In this document: piece after piece, positions 24,208 to 33,259 of the stretch | Position numbering within the stretch: position 1 is the first letter of the stretch | Layout of the letters: each line of letters begins with the position of its first letter | Source: Klebsiella quasivariicola | Lineage (GTDB): Bacteria > Pseudomonadota > Gammaproteobacteria > Enterobacterales > Enterobacteriaceae | Length of the DNA: 64,000 nt | NCBI RefSeq assembly: GCF_002269255.1 | Contig: NZ_CP022823.1 | Location: forward strand, 3,100,001 to 3,164,000 | Direction of reading: 5' to 3' | Notes under the pieces: generated by a model | The model's input: only the letters and a program-made list of their open reading frames with translations | The model's database searches: none | Told to the model about the DNA's origin: nothing | Program-made: the position numbers and the translations under genes

Positions 24208-26649
24208 TCAGACCGTTGTCGTCAGAACGTCCTCCAGCCAGCTGGCCGGCAGCGCGGCTTGCCCCCGCGCCAGCTGCTGTTCCGCTTTCCGCGCCTTTTG
24301 CTGTGCGACAACGGTTCCCGGCTCGTGGGTAAATGCCCGCAGCTGCTCCCCTCCGGGCAGCTCCGGCAGCGCTTCCCCGGTTATCTTGTCCAGCACCGCC
24401 ACCTCCAGCGAGCGCACGGCGCCTGTCGCGGCCAGCCCGGCCAGCTTGCCGGTCAGGCGCTTTTGCCGGAAACTGAGCACGACACCCGCGGTCACGGTCG
24501 CAAAACCCACCAGGTCTCCGGCGAGCACCAGCGGCGAGAGCGGTTTACTGCAGCGCTCGCTGAAGTAAATCATCCGGTAGCGGAAGTAACCGGTCCACAT
24601 CTCGCGCGTGCCGAGCGCGGCATACATAAACCAGGCGCGTGAGTCATGCACCTGATCATCAAACAGCGCCCTCACCAGCCCGGCAGGCTGCTCCGCGTTG
24701 CTGGCCTCCCCGGCATCGGGAAAGAGGACGGCCACCCGGGCCTCTCCGTCACACTTCATGCGCCGGTATTCCTGCGCTTCATCATCGGTATTGAGAACGA
24801 AAATCACCGGCTGCAGCACGGTATCCAGCACCAGCTGCGCCAGGTTATCCGGGATACGGTAACCGTCGTGGTAATCCTTTCCGAACTCCTTCGCCGCGTC
24901 GAACAGCTGGGTTTGATCCATCTTTGGGTCAAAATCCTTCACGCCCGGCTGCAGAACCAGCTCATCCATCCTGTCAGGAGACTGGTTTGCTATCTGGTCC
25001 TGGCGAGCACTGAGCACCTTCTCCTGTTCTTTATCACGAATCTCTTCTGCCGCCTTACGCGCGGCAGGCAGCGCTTCGGTATTCGTGGCGCGCTGATAGA
25101 AGGGCGTTTTCAGCATCGAGCCTCTGGCATAGCGGTCGATGCGCCAGGCGGTGATCCAGGCCATCTGCTCAGCAATGACGGTTTCCAGACTGCCGCCGGC
25201 GGCAAGTGGTTCGTAGTGAGAGGCTGCTTCAGGATCGAACGTTTTCGGCGTGGTTTGGCCCAGGGTGAGTTCGCGCCAGGCGTTGAAGCGGTTGATAAGT
25301 TCAGGTGAAACAGCAAACTCCAATTGCATTGTTGGATCCATAGCCCTCCAGTTAGCATTTTTCAAATTTTCTGGGAGCGATGGTTCTGGAACCTTTAATG
25401 GAGCACCTGCTTGAAATGCATTGGCATACATGTCATGAAGCGAGATCTGCGATAACAAAAATCGATCAAATTCATCGTTGCCTTTTCCTTGATCCCCCGG
25501 CGGATACCCTCCCCCGATATCCGAATGCATCCCCGGGTAAACCACCTCTCTGGCACAGGGCGGGTATTTGCCGTTTGCCCGCCGCACAGAGTCCAGCGGA
25601 AAGCAGAGACGCTGCTCATGCCCGGAGACCAGGTGAACACATTTTTTTATCAGCCCGCCATAGGTTTCATCATCCGGCAGCTCCATCGTGCCGTCTGCCC
25701 AGGACATATGCCCGTCGGCAACCGGCACCACATGCGCCACCCCGACGGAGGCCACCGTATCCAGCAGCCCGAGAAACTCCACGCTGACGGGCAGCTGCAT
25801 CCCGCCTGTCTGCAGGCACTGCGGCGGTTTTTCACCCTCCGCCGCCGGAGGGGGCAGCAGTTCGCTCAGCCAGCGCACAAAGGTGCGCGCCGCTGCCGCG
25901 CCGCGGGAAAAACCATAGACATACAGCTTGATGCCTGTCAGTTTCGGCTTGCCCGGTTCAGGCTGAATCAGCATCGGCATCAGTTTCGGGGCAAGACCAT
26001 TCAGCAAGCGAGTGAACTCTTCATAGCGGTTATGGCTGCCGCCAAACCACAGCCGGTTCCAGCTGGTGCTCATTTCTTTCAGTGAACGACGACTCTCTGT
26101 GGTGGTCAGCCATTTTTCGGTGGCACTAAACATCAGCACATCGATTATGCGCAGCAGCGCCCAGTTAATCCGATCCTCCCCCTTAACTGCCCCCACCAGA
26201 CCCATGGTGGAATAGTCCGGGTCATTCACTTCCGGGAAGGGGGTGCCAACGCCAGGCATATAGAATTTAAAATATTTCCCGTCCCCCCCGCCGTCATCAT
26301 CAAACAGCTTGCTCTGATCGTCAGACGGCACCCCGCCAGCCGTTCCCGTTCCAATAGTCGCCCGAAACAGCCGGGCGATATTGGTCGGATGTTTCGGGTT
26401 CGCGATAAAAAAGTCATGATTTAAGTTATTGCCGGTACCGTCGAAAAACAGGCTGATGTGCAGCGTCTTGCAGCACGGCGGCTCCACGCGACGTCCGGCA
26501 GCCAGGCACAGTTCCTGGTGATAGCGCCGCTCGTCGCTGTTCTGCTGATGGCAGTTCTGCCCAACCTGCAGCGCCCGGCCCGGCAGACGTCCCTGCGGCG
26601 GAAACGGCGGCGGGACCCAGGCGGCATGGGTTTCGGTTATTTCGGACAT
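24208..26649 (-). CDS. T6SS lipase effector, Tle1-like (DUF2235), copy A
   Basis: Predicted antibacterial phospholipase of 813 residues. DUF2235 motifs are LFFDGTGNN (68-75) and the nucleophile elbow YGFSRGAAAA with Ser248, followed by an Asp in HSDIGGGYPPGD; these fit the Ser/Asp/His hydrolase of Tle1. The last ~130 residues contain a hydrophobic stretch (LVLAGDLVGFATVTAGVVL) that may insert into membrane. It is almost identical to copy B at 28384-30837, except for sharply bounded variable segments at about 100-125, 173-196, 216-228 and 395-445. Its start overlaps the stop of the upstream immunity-like gene by 13 bp. Loading on VgrG by the DUF4123 protein is likely. Confidence 0.88.
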   Translation of the reverse strand: MSEITETHAAWVPPPFPPQGRLPGRALQVGQNCHQQNSDERRYHQELCLAAGRRVEPPCCKTLHISLFFDGTGNNLNHDFFIANPKHPTNIARLFRATIGTGTAGGVPSDDQSKLFDDDGGGDGKYFKFYMPGVGTPFPEVNDPDYSTMGLVGAVKGEDRINWALLRIIDVLMFSATEKWLTTTESRRSLKEMSTSWNRLWFGGSHNRYEEFTRLLNGLAPKLMPMLIQPEPGKPKLTGIKLYVYGFSRGAAAARTFVRWLSELLPPPAAEGEKPPQCLQTGGMQLPVSVEFLGLLDTVASVGVAHVVPVADGHMSWADGTMELPDDETYGGLIKKCVHLVSGHEQRLCFPLDSVRRANGKYPPCAREVVYPGMHSDIGGGYPPGDQGKGNDEFDRFLLSQISLHDMYANAFQAGAPLKVPEPSLPENLKNANWRAMDPTMQLEFAVSPELINRFNAWRELTLGQTTPKTFDPEAASHYEPLAAGGSLETVIAEQMAWITAWRIDRYARGSMLKTPFYQRATNTEALPAARKAAEEIRDKEQEKVLSARQDQIANQSPDRMDELVLQPGVKDFDPKMDQTQLFDAAKEFGKDYHDGYRIPDNLAQLVLDTVLQPVIFVLNTDDEAQEYRRMKCDGEARVAVLFPDAGEASNAEQPAGLVRALFDDQVHDSRAWFMYAALGTREMWTGYFRYRMIYFSERCSKPLSPLVLAGDLVGFATVTAGVVLSFRQKRLTGKLAGLAATGAVRSLEVAVLDKITGEALPELPGGEQLRAFTHEPGTVVAQQKARKAEQQLARGQAALPASWLEDVLTTTV

Positions 26650-27167
26650 ACAGCGGGCTCCTTCATCCTGACGGGCTCTTTTATCGGATAGTTCGCATTT
26701 CTCGGTGACCAGCAGCTGGTGGTCACTTTCACGTCATCGCAGGGCAAAAAGTGAACCGTAATGCCGCACACATCCTGGCCGTTATAGTCGGGCAGCGGGA
26801 CAGTTTTGCTGTGCTGGCGGTTGTTTTGTTTTAAATTATCTCTCCACTCTCTGTATTTTTTTGAATCAGCAAATCCAGGAAAACCTTCAGTCGATGCCTC
26901 ACCACTTTCCCAGTCAACGCGCACCGTCATACCCGGCGTCCAGCGGGCGGGCACGCTGAAGCAGCAGCCGCCTCCGCCGCCCTGAAACGGGCCTATAATG
27001 TCGATCCCCGACTGGCCGTTGACACTGAAGTGGTTGATCGCCCATTTTGTGTGGTTGATGGCTTTTATTGTTCCGCCACCGCCGCCTCCGGCCTGTGCGG
27101 CAGGCTGTGCACAGCCGGTTAACAGCAGCAGACCCGCCAGCAGCGGGCTGATTAATGCAGATTTCAT
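26637..27167 (-). CDS. Immunity-like lipoprotein (DUF3304 type), copy 1, adjacent to effector A
   Basis: Lipoprotein of 176 residues. The signal peptide ends LLLLTGCAQ with Cys19 as lipidation site. The mature part has AINHTKWAINHFSVNG and a GGGGGCCFSVPARW motif. A variable segment lies at 87-117, and the conserved end contains HSKTVPLPDYNGQDVCGI and VTTSCW. The stop overlaps the ATG of effector A by 13 bp, so this should be the cognate immunity protein, acting in the periplasm against the lipase. GGGAGAG upstream of the ATG is a good ribosome-binding site. The variable segment is identical to that of copy 7 (32664-33191). Confidence 0.88.
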   Translation of the reverse strand: MKSALISPLLAGLLLLTGCAQPAAQAGGGGGGTIKAINHTKWAINHFSVNGQSGIDIIGPFQGGGGGCCFSVPARWTPGMTVRVDWESGEASTEGFPGFADSKKYREWRDNLKQNNRQHSKTVPLPDYNGQDVCGITVHFLPCDDVKVTTSCWSPRNANYPIKEPVRMKEPAVCPK

Positions 27168-27224
27168 CGGACTCTCCCTGTCGGTTTGAGGGTGATTAAG
27201 TGAGGGTGATGCCAGCCTGACGTG

Positions 27225-27755
27225 CTACTCCGGACAGACGGCGGGCTCCTTCATCCTGACGGGCTCTTTTATCGGATAGTTCGCATTTCTCGGTGACCAG
27301 CAGCTGGTGGTCACTTTCACGTCATCGCAGGGCAAAAAGTGAACCGTAATGCCGCACACATCCTGGCCGTTATAGTCGGGTAGCGGGACGGTTTTGCTGT
27401 GCTGACGGTTCTGAGCTTTAATATTCCTTGCCCACTCTAAAAACTTCTTCTCATCTTCATATCCCGGGAAACCCGCAGATGAACCCACCCCGGTTTCCCA
27501 GTCAACGCGCACCGTCATACCCGGCGTCCAGCGGGCGGGAACGCTGAAGCAGCAGCCGCCACCGCCGCCCTGAAACGGGCCTATAATGTCGATCCCCGAC
27601 TGGCCATTGACACTGAAGTGGTTGATCGCCCATTTTGTGTGGTTGATGGCTTTTATTGTTCCGCCACCGCCGCCTCCGGCCTGTGCGGCAGGCTGTGCGC
27701 AGCCGGTTAACAGCAGCAGACCCGCCAGCAGCGGGCTGATTAATGCAGATTTCAT
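27225..27755 (-). CDS. Immunity-like lipoprotein (DUF3304 type), copy 2
   Basis: Lipoprotein of 176 residues, identical in its first 86 residues to copy 1 and nearly identical after residue 118. The variable segment (87-117) is of the ETG-type: it starts ETGVGSSAGFPGYEDEKK. It has Cys19 and the same GGGAGAG ribosome-binding site. It has no adjoining effector of its own: downstream comes copy 1, upstream copy 3. It may protect against a sibling strain's Tle variant or be a remnant of an exchanged effector pair. Confidence 0.85.
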   Translation of the reverse strand: MKSALISPLLAGLLLLTGCAQPAAQAGGGGGGTIKAINHTKWAINHFSVNGQSGIDIIGPFQGGGGGCCFSVPARWTPGMTVRVDWETGVGSSAGFPGYEDEKKFLEWARNIKAQNRQHSKTVPLPDYNGQDVCGITVHFLPCDDVKVTTSCWSPRNANYPIKEPVRMKEPAVCPE

Positions 27756-27823
27756 CGGACTCTCCCTGTCGGTTTGAGGGTGATTAAGTGAGGGTGATGC
27801 CAGCCTGAATAAACGAAGGCGAG

Positions 27824-28345
27824 CTACTTCGGACAGACGGCCGGCTCCTTCATCCTGACGGGCTCTTTTATCGGATAGTTCACATTTCTCGGTGACCAGC
27901 AGCTGGTGGTCACCTTCACATCATCGCAGGGCAAAAAGTGTACCGTAATGCCGCACACATCCTGGCCGTTATAGTCGGGCAGCGGGACGGTTTTGCTGTG
28001 CTGGCGTTTTTGGGCATCAATGTCTGCTATCCAGGCTTTATATTTAGCCCTGTCGGCAAACCCCGGGAAACCCGCGGATGAACCCTGCCCGGTTTCCCAG
28101 TCAACGCGCACCGTCATACCCGGTGCCCAGCGGGCGGGCACGCTGAAGCAACAGCCGCCACCGCCACCCTGGAACGGACCTATTGAATCAATGCCCGACT
28201 GGCCGTTGATACTGAAGTGGTTGATCGCCCATTTGGTGTGGTTGATGGCGTCAATGGTGCCGCCTCCGGCCCGGGCGGCAGGCTGCGCGCAGCCGGTTAA
28301 CAGCAGCAGACCCGCCAGCAGCGGGCTGATTAATGCAGATTTCAT
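27824..28345 (-). CDS. Immunity-like lipoprotein (DUF3304 type), copy 3
   Basis: Lipoprotein of 173 residues from the ATG at 28345 (MKSALISP); a longer frame from 28363 lacks a signal-peptide start. The Gly run after the lipobox is shorter than in copies 1 and 2 (RAGGGTIDAINH), and the variable segment starts ETGQGSSAGFPGFADRAK. It lies only 38 bp after the stop of effector B, the shortest spacer in the array, so it follows effector B in the transcript and is separated from the copy that overlaps it (copy 4). Confidence 0.85.
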   Translation of the reverse strand: MKSALISPLLAGLLLLTGCAQPAARAGGGTIDAINHTKWAINHFSINGQSGIDSIGPFQGGGGGCCFSVPARWAPGMTVRVDWETGQGSSAGFPGFADRAKYKAWIADIDAQKRQHSKTVPLPDYNGQDVCGITVHFLPCDDVKVTTSCWSPRNVNYPIKEPVRMKEPAVCPK

Positions 28346-28383
28346 CGAGTTCTCCCTGTCCATCGGTTCCTCTTTTTCGGCGT

Positions 28384-30837
28384 TCAGACCGTTGTCGTCA
28401 GAACGTCCTCCAGCCAGCTGGCCGGCAGCGCGGCTTGCCCCCGCGCCAGCTGCTGTTCCGCTTTCCGCGCCTTTTGCTGTGCGACAACGGTTCCCGGCTC
28501 GTGGGTAAATGCCCGCAGCTGCTCCCCTCCGGGCAGCTCCGGCAGCGCTTCCCCGGTTATCTTGTCCAGCACCGCCACCTCCAGCGAGCGCACGGCGCCT
28601 GTCGCAGCCAGCCCGGCCAGCTTGCCGGTCAGGCGCTTTTGCCGGAAACTGAGCACGACACCCGCAGTCACGGTCGCAAAACCCACCAGGTCTCCGGCGA
28701 GCACCAGCGGCGAGAGCGGTTTACTGCAGCGCTCGCTGAAGTAAATCATCCGGTAGCGGAAGTAACCGGTCCACATCTCGCGCGTGCCAAGCGCGGCATA
28801 CATAAACCAGGCGCGTGAGTCATGTATCTGGTCATCAAACAGCGCCCTCACCAGCCCGGCAGGCTGCTCCGCGTTGCTGGCCTCCCCGGCATCGGGAAAG
28901 AGGACGGCCACCCGGGCTTCTCCGTCACGCTTCATCCGCCGGTATTCCTGCGCTTCATCATCGGTATTGAGAACGAAAATCACCGGCTGCAGCACGGTAT
29001 CCAGCACCAGCTGCGCCAGGTTCTCCGGGATACGGTAACCGTCGTGGTAATCCTTTCCGAACTCCTTCGCCGCGTCGAACAGCTGGGTTTGATCCATCTT
29101 TGGGTCAAAATCCTTCACGCCCGGCTGCAGAACGAGTTCGTCCATCCTGTCAGGAGGCTGGTTTGCTAGCTGGTTCTGGCGAGCCCTGAGCACCGCCGCC
29201 TGTTTTTCATCACGAACCTCTTCTGCCGCCTTCCGCGCGGCAGGCAGCGCTTCGGTATTCGTGGCGCGCTGATAGAAGGGCGTTTTCAGCATCGAGCCTC
29301 TGGCATAGCGGTCGATGCGCCAGGCGGTGATCCAGGCCATCTGCTCAGCAATGACGGTTTCCAGACTGCCGCCGGCGGCAGGTGGTTCGTAGTGAGAGGC
29401 TGCTTCGGGATCGAACGTTTTCGGCGTGGTTTGGCCCAGGGTGAGTTCACGCCAGGCGTTGAAGCGTGATATTAATTCCGGTGCAGCGACAAAATCTCTA
29501 ATTTGCTCAGCATCAAGAGCGCGCCAACTATCCTTTCTTAAACTCTCCGGTAAACTAAATTTATTGACTTTCAGTGGCGCGCCAGCAGAAAAAGCGCTTG
29601 AATACAGGTCATGCAACACTATTTGTGACAACAGATAGCCATCATGTTTAGCATTCGCCTTCCCCTGATCCCCCGGCGGATATCCTCCACCGATATCCGA
29701 GTGCATCCCCGGGTAAACCACCTCAGTGGCACAGGGCGGGTATTTGCCGTTTGCCCGCCGCACCGAGTCCAGCGGAAAGCAGAGACGCTGCTCATGCCCG
29801 GAAACCAGGTGAACACATTTTTTTATCAGCCCGCCATAGGTTTCATCATCCGGCAGCTCCATCGTGCCGTCTGCCCAGGACATATGCCCGTCGGCAACCG
29901 GCACCACATGCGCCACCCCGACGGAGGCCACCGTATCCAGCAGCCCGAGAAACTCCACGCTGACGGGCAGCTGCATCCCGCCTGTCTGCAGGCACTGCGG
30001 CGGTTTTTCACCCTCCGCCGCCGGCGGGGGCAGCAGTTCGCTCAGCCAGCGCACAAAGGTGCGCGCCGCTGCCGCGCCGCGGGAAAAACCATAGACATAC
30101 AGCTTGATGCCTGTCAGTTTCGGCTTGCCCGGCTCAGGCTGAATAATCAGGGGCTTCAAATCAGAGGCCAAATCATTCAGCAAACGAGTGAACTCTTCAT
30201 AGCGGTTATGGCTGCCGCCAAACCACAGCCGGTTCCAGCTGGTACCCATTTTTTTGAGGGATTCACGGCTGGCTCCTTCGGACAGCTTTATGCTGTTGTT
30301 TTCCTTGTCCTTACTCAGGCGCATTAGCACATCAATAATCCGCAGCAGCGCCCAGTTAATCCGATCCTCACCCTTAACTGCCCCCACCAGACCCATGGTG
30401 GAATAGTCCGGGTCATTCACTTCCGGGAACGGGGTGCCCACGCCGGGAATATAAAACTTGAAGTATTTTCCTCCACTGTCTTTTACCCCATCCAGCGGCA
30501 TCTTTTTGGTATCAGTGACGCCGCCGGCGGTGCCGTCGCCAATGGTGGCGCGAAACAAACGCGCGATATTGGTCGGGTGCTTCGGGTTCGCGATAAAAAA
30601 GTCATGATTTAAGTTATTGCCGGTACCGTCGAAAAACAGGCTGATGTGCAGTGTCTTGCAGCACGGCGGCTCCACGCGCCGTCCGGCAGCCAGGCACAGT
30701 TCCTGGTGATAGCGCCGCTCGTCGCTGTTCTGCTGATGGCAGTTCTGCCCAACCTGCAGCGCCCGGCCCGGCAGACGTCCCTGCGGCGGAAACGGCGGCG
30801 GGACCCAGGCGGCATGGGTTTCGGTTATTTCGGACAT
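28384..30837 (-). CDS. T6SS lipase effector, Tle1-like (DUF2235), copy B
   Basis: Predicted phospholipase of 817 residues, a near-duplicate of copy A. The motifs are the same: LFFDGTGNN, the nucleophile elbow YGFSRGAAAA with Ser252, and HSDIGGGYPPGD. Residues 1-100, most of 255-385 and almost the whole C-terminal half match copy A. Replacement segments sit at about 100-125, 172-200, 222-231 and 395-450. They change length and charge but leave the catalytic motifs intact, so they are likely surface loops recognised by immunity proteins. The start overlaps the stop of immunity copy 4 by 13 bp. Confidence 0.88.
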   Translation of the reverse strand: MSEITETHAAWVPPPFPPQGRLPGRALQVGQNCHQQNSDERRYHQELCLAAGRRVEPPCCKTLHISLFFDGTGNNLNHDFFIANPKHPTNIARLFRATIGDGTAGGVTDTKKMPLDGVKDSGGKYFKFYIPGVGTPFPEVNDPDYSTMGLVGAVKGEDRINWALLRIIDVLMRLSKDKENNSIKLSEGASRESLKKMGTSWNRLWFGGSHNRYEEFTRLLNDLASDLKPLIIQPEPGKPKLTGIKLYVYGFSRGAAAARTFVRWLSELLPPPAAEGEKPPQCLQTGGMQLPVSVEFLGLLDTVASVGVAHVVPVADGHMSWADGTMELPDDETYGGLIKKCVHLVSGHEQRLCFPLDSVRRANGKYPPCATEVVYPGMHSDIGGGYPPGDQGKANAKHDGYLLSQIVLHDLYSSAFSAGAPLKVNKFSLPESLRKDSWRALDAEQIRDFVAAPELISRFNAWRELTLGQTTPKTFDPEAASHYEPPAAGGSLETVIAEQMAWITAWRIDRYARGSMLKTPFYQRATNTEALPAARKAAEEVRDEKQAAVLRARQNQLANQPPDRMDELVLQPGVKDFDPKMDQTQLFDAAKEFGKDYHDGYRIPENLAQLVLDTVLQPVIFVLNTDDEAQEYRRMKRDGEARVAVLFPDAGEASNAEQPAGLVRALFDDQIHDSRAWFMYAALGTREMWTGYFRYRMIYFSERCSKPLSPLVLAGDLVGFATVTAGVVLSFRQKRLTGKLAGLAATGAVRSLEVAVLDKITGEALPELPGGEQLRAFTHEPGTVVAQQKARKAEQQLARGQAALPASWLEDVLTTTV

Positions 30838-31346
30838 ACGGCGGGCTCCTTCATCCTGACGGGCTCTTTTATCGGGTACGACAGACTGCCGTAGGTGTAA
30901 CAGCTGGTGGTCACCTTCACGTCATCGCAGGGTAAAAAGTGCACCGTAATGCCGCACACATCCTGGCCGTTATAGTCGGGCAGCGGGACAGTTTTGCTGT
31001 GCTGCCGATGACTGGCTTTTATTTTCTTTTCCCATTCAAGATATTTATTCCAGTTTTCATATCCCGGGAAATCATCAGTTGAAGCTTCCCCACTTTCCCA
31101 GTCAATGCGTACCGTCATACCCGGCGTCCAGCGGGCGGGCACGCTGAAGCAGCAGCCGCCACCGCCACCCTGAAACGGGCCTATAATGTCGATCCCCGAC
31201 TGGCCGTTGACACTGAAGTGGTTTATTGCCCATTTTGTGTGGTTGATGGCGTCAATGGTGCCGCCGCCGGCCCGGGCGGCTGGCTGTGCGCAGCCAGTTA
31301 ACAGCAGCAGACCCGCCAGCAGCGGGCTGATTAATGCAGACTTCAT
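30825..31346 (-). CDS. Immunity-like lipoprotein (DUF3304 type), copy 4, adjacent to effector B
   Basis: Lipoprotein of 173 residues from the ATG at 31346. It shares Cys19 and the RAGGGTIDAINH form with copy 3. The variable segment starts ESGEASTDDFPGYENWNK. In the C-terminal region it has SCYTYGSLSYPIKEP where copies 1-3, 6, 7 and 8 have SCWSPRNANYPIKEP or close to it. Its stop overlaps the effector B start by 13 bp, so it is the expected cognate immunity protein of effector B. Confidence 0.87.
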   Translation of the reverse strand: MKSALISPLLAGLLLLTGCAQPAARAGGGTIDAINHTKWAINHFSVNGQSGIDIIGPFQGGGGGCCFSVPARWTPGMTVRIDWESGEASTDDFPGYENWNKYLEWEKKIKASHRQHSKTVPLPDYNGQDVCGITVHFLPCDDVKVTTSCYTYGSLSYPIKEPVRMKEPAVCPK

Positions 31347-31414
31347 CGGACTCTCCCTGTCGGTTTGAGGGTGATTAAGTGAGGGTGATGCCATCCCGGG
31401 GAAACGGAGGCGAG

Positions 31415-32008
31415 CTACTCCGGACATACGGCGAGCTCCTTCATCCTGACAGGCTCTTTTATCGGGTACGACGGACTGCCGTAGGTGTAACAGCTGGTGG
31501 TCACCTTCACGTCATCGCAGGGTAAAAAGTGCACCGTAATGCCGCACACATCCTGGCCGTTATAGTCGGGCAGCGGGACGGTTTTGCTGTGCTGACGTTT
31601 TAGTGCTTTGATTTTTTTATACCAAACTCTTTTTTGTTGGTTATATTCTGCTATTTCTTCGGTCCAGACTTTATTATCCTGCCCTTTATAATTCGGATAA
31701 GCAGGTTCAGGAATTTCAGGAATGTCTCTGGCAAATGCGACTCCACTTTCCCAGTCAACGCGCACCGTCATACCCGGCGTCCAGCGGGCGGGCACGCTGA
31801 AGCAGCAGCCGCCACCGCCGCCCTGAAACGGGCCTATAATGTCGATCCCCGACTGGCCATTGACACTGAAGTGGTTGATCGCCCATTTTGTGTGGTTGAT
31901 GGCTTTTATTGTTCCGCCACCGCCGCCTCCGGCCTGTGCGGCTGGCTGTGCGCAGCCGGTTAACAGCAGCAGACCCGCCAGCAGCGGGCTGATTAATGCA
32001 GATTTCAT
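31415..32008 (-). CDS. Immunity-like lipoprotein (DUF3304 type), copy 5, with enlarged variable segment
   Basis: Lipoprotein of 197 residues, the longest of the eight. The variable segment starts at the same boundary (residue 87) but is about 21 residues longer and unrelated in sequence (FARDIPEIPEPAYPNYKG at its start). The corresponding DNA is visibly AT-richer than its flanks. The C-terminal variant SCYTYGSPSYPIKEP matches copy 4, so the two variable sites are shuffled independently. The start ATG at 32008 has the common ribosome-binding site. Confidence 0.86.
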   Translation of the reverse strand: MKSALISPLLAGLLLLTGCAQPAAQAGGGGGGTIKAINHTKWAINHFSVNGQSGIDIIGPFQGGGGGCCFSVPARWTPGMTVRVDWESGVAFARDIPEIPEPAYPNYKGQDNKVWTEEIAEYNQQKRVWYKKIKALKRQHSKTVPLPDYNGQDVCGITVHFLPCDDVKVTTSCYTYGSPSYPIKEPVRMKELAVCPE

Positions 32009-32065
32009 CGGACTCTCCCTGTCGGTTTGAGGGTGATTAAGTGAAGGTGATGCCATCCTGACGTG

Positions 32066-32596
32066 CTACTCCGGACAGACGGCGGGCTCCTTCATTCTGA
32101 CGGGCTCTTTTATCGGATAATTCGCATTTCTCGGTGACCAGCAGCTGGTGGTCACCTTCACGTCATCGCAGGGTAAAAAGTGCACCGTAATGCCGCACAC
32201 ATCCTGGCCGTTATAGTCGGGCAGCGGGACGGTTTTGCTGTGCTGCCTCTTTTGGGCATCAATTCCTTTTTTCCAGGCAAGGTATTTTTCCCTATCCTGA
32301 TACCCCGGAAAGTCCATGGAGTACCCCACCCCGGTTTCCCAGTCAACGCGCACCGTCATACCCGGCGTCCAGCGGGCGGGCACGCTGAAGCAGCAGCCGC
32401 CTCCGCCCCCCTGAAACGGGCCTATAATGTCGATCCCCGACTGGCCATTGACACTGAAGTGGTTAATTGCCCATTTTGTGTGGTTGATGGCTTTTATTGT
32501 GCCGCCACCGCCGCCTCCGGCCTGTGCGGCTGGCTGTGCACAGCCCGTTAACAGCAGCAGACCCGCCAGCAGCGGGCTGATTAATGCAGATTTCAT
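32066..32596 (-). CDS. Immunity-like lipoprotein (DUF3304 type), copy 6
   Basis: Lipoprotein of 176 residues with Cys19. The variable segment starts ETGVGYSMDFPGYQDREK and is identical to that of copy 8, while the N-terminal third (GGGGGGTIKAINH) matches copies 1, 2 and 5 and not copy 8. This combination shows mosaic origin. It has the common GGGAGAG ribosome-binding site and lies in mid-array without an adjoining effector gene. Confidence 0.86.
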   Translation of the reverse strand: MKSALISPLLAGLLLLTGCAQPAAQAGGGGGGTIKAINHTKWAINHFSVNGQSGIDIIGPFQGGGGGCCFSVPARWTPGMTVRVDWETGVGYSMDFPGYQDREKYLAWKKGIDAQKRQHSKTVPLPDYNGQDVCGITVHFLPCDDVKVTTSCWSPRNANYPIKEPVRMKEPAVCPE

Positions 32597-32663
32597 CGGA
32601 CTCTCCCTGTCGGGTGAGGGTAATGAAGGGATGGTGATGTCACCCCGGGGAAACGAAGGCGTG

Positions 32664-33191
32664 CTACTTCGGACATACGGCGGGCTCCTTCATCCTGACG
32701 GGCTCTTTTATCGGATAGTTCGCATTTCTCGGTGACCAGCAGCTGGTGGTCACCTTCACGTCATCGCAGGCTAAAAAGTGCACCGTAATGCCGCACACAT
32801 CCTGGCCGTTATAGTCGGGCAGCGGGACAGTTTTGCTGTGCTGGCGGTTGTTTTGTTTTAAATTATCTCTCCACTCTCTGTATTTTTTTGAATCAGCAAA
32901 TCCAGGAAAACCTTCAGTCGATGCCTCACCACTTTCCCAGTCAACGCGCACCGTCATACCCGGCGTCCAGCGGGCGGGCACGCTGAAGCAGCAGCCGCCA
33001 CCGCCGCCCTGAAACGGACCTATAATGTCGATCCCCGACTGGCCGTTGACACTGAAGTGGTTAATTGCCCATTTTGTGTGGTTGATGGCGTCAATGGTGC
33101 CACCGCCGCCTCCGGCCTGTGCGGCTGGCTGTGCGCAGCCGGTTAACAGCAGCAGCCCCGCCAGCAGCGGGCTGATTAATGCAGATTTCAT
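32664..33191 (-). CDS. Immunity-like lipoprotein (DUF3304 type), copy 7
   Basis: Lipoprotein of 175 residues from the ATG at 33191. Its variable segment (starting ESGEASTEGFPGFADSKK) is the same as in copy 1, the partner of effector A, although it sits in the block upstream of effector B. The Gly run after the lipobox is one residue shorter and it has TIDAINH instead of TIKAINH. It would be expected to recognise the same effector type as copy 1. Confidence 0.86.
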   Translation of the reverse strand: MKSALISPLLAGLLLLTGCAQPAAQAGGGGGTIDAINHTKWAINHFSVNGQSGIDIIGPFQGGGGGCCFSVPARWTPGMTVRVDWESGEASTEGFPGFADSKKYREWRDNLKQNNRQHSKTVPLPDYNGQDVCGITVHFLACDDVKVTTSCWSPRNANYPIKEPVRMKEPAVCPK

Positions 33192-33259
33192 TGGACTCTC
33201 CCTGTCGGTTTGAGTGTAATGAAGGGATGGTGATGCCATCCTGAATAAACGAAGGCGGG

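Noticed and set aside
26998..27189. A 63-codon plus-strand frame repeated opposite every immunity-like gene (also near 27586, 31186, 31839, 32427, 33025 and 33621).
   Set aside because: It is the antisense shadow of the conserved signal peptide and Gly-rich part of the lipoproteins. It recurs only because the genes are duplicated.
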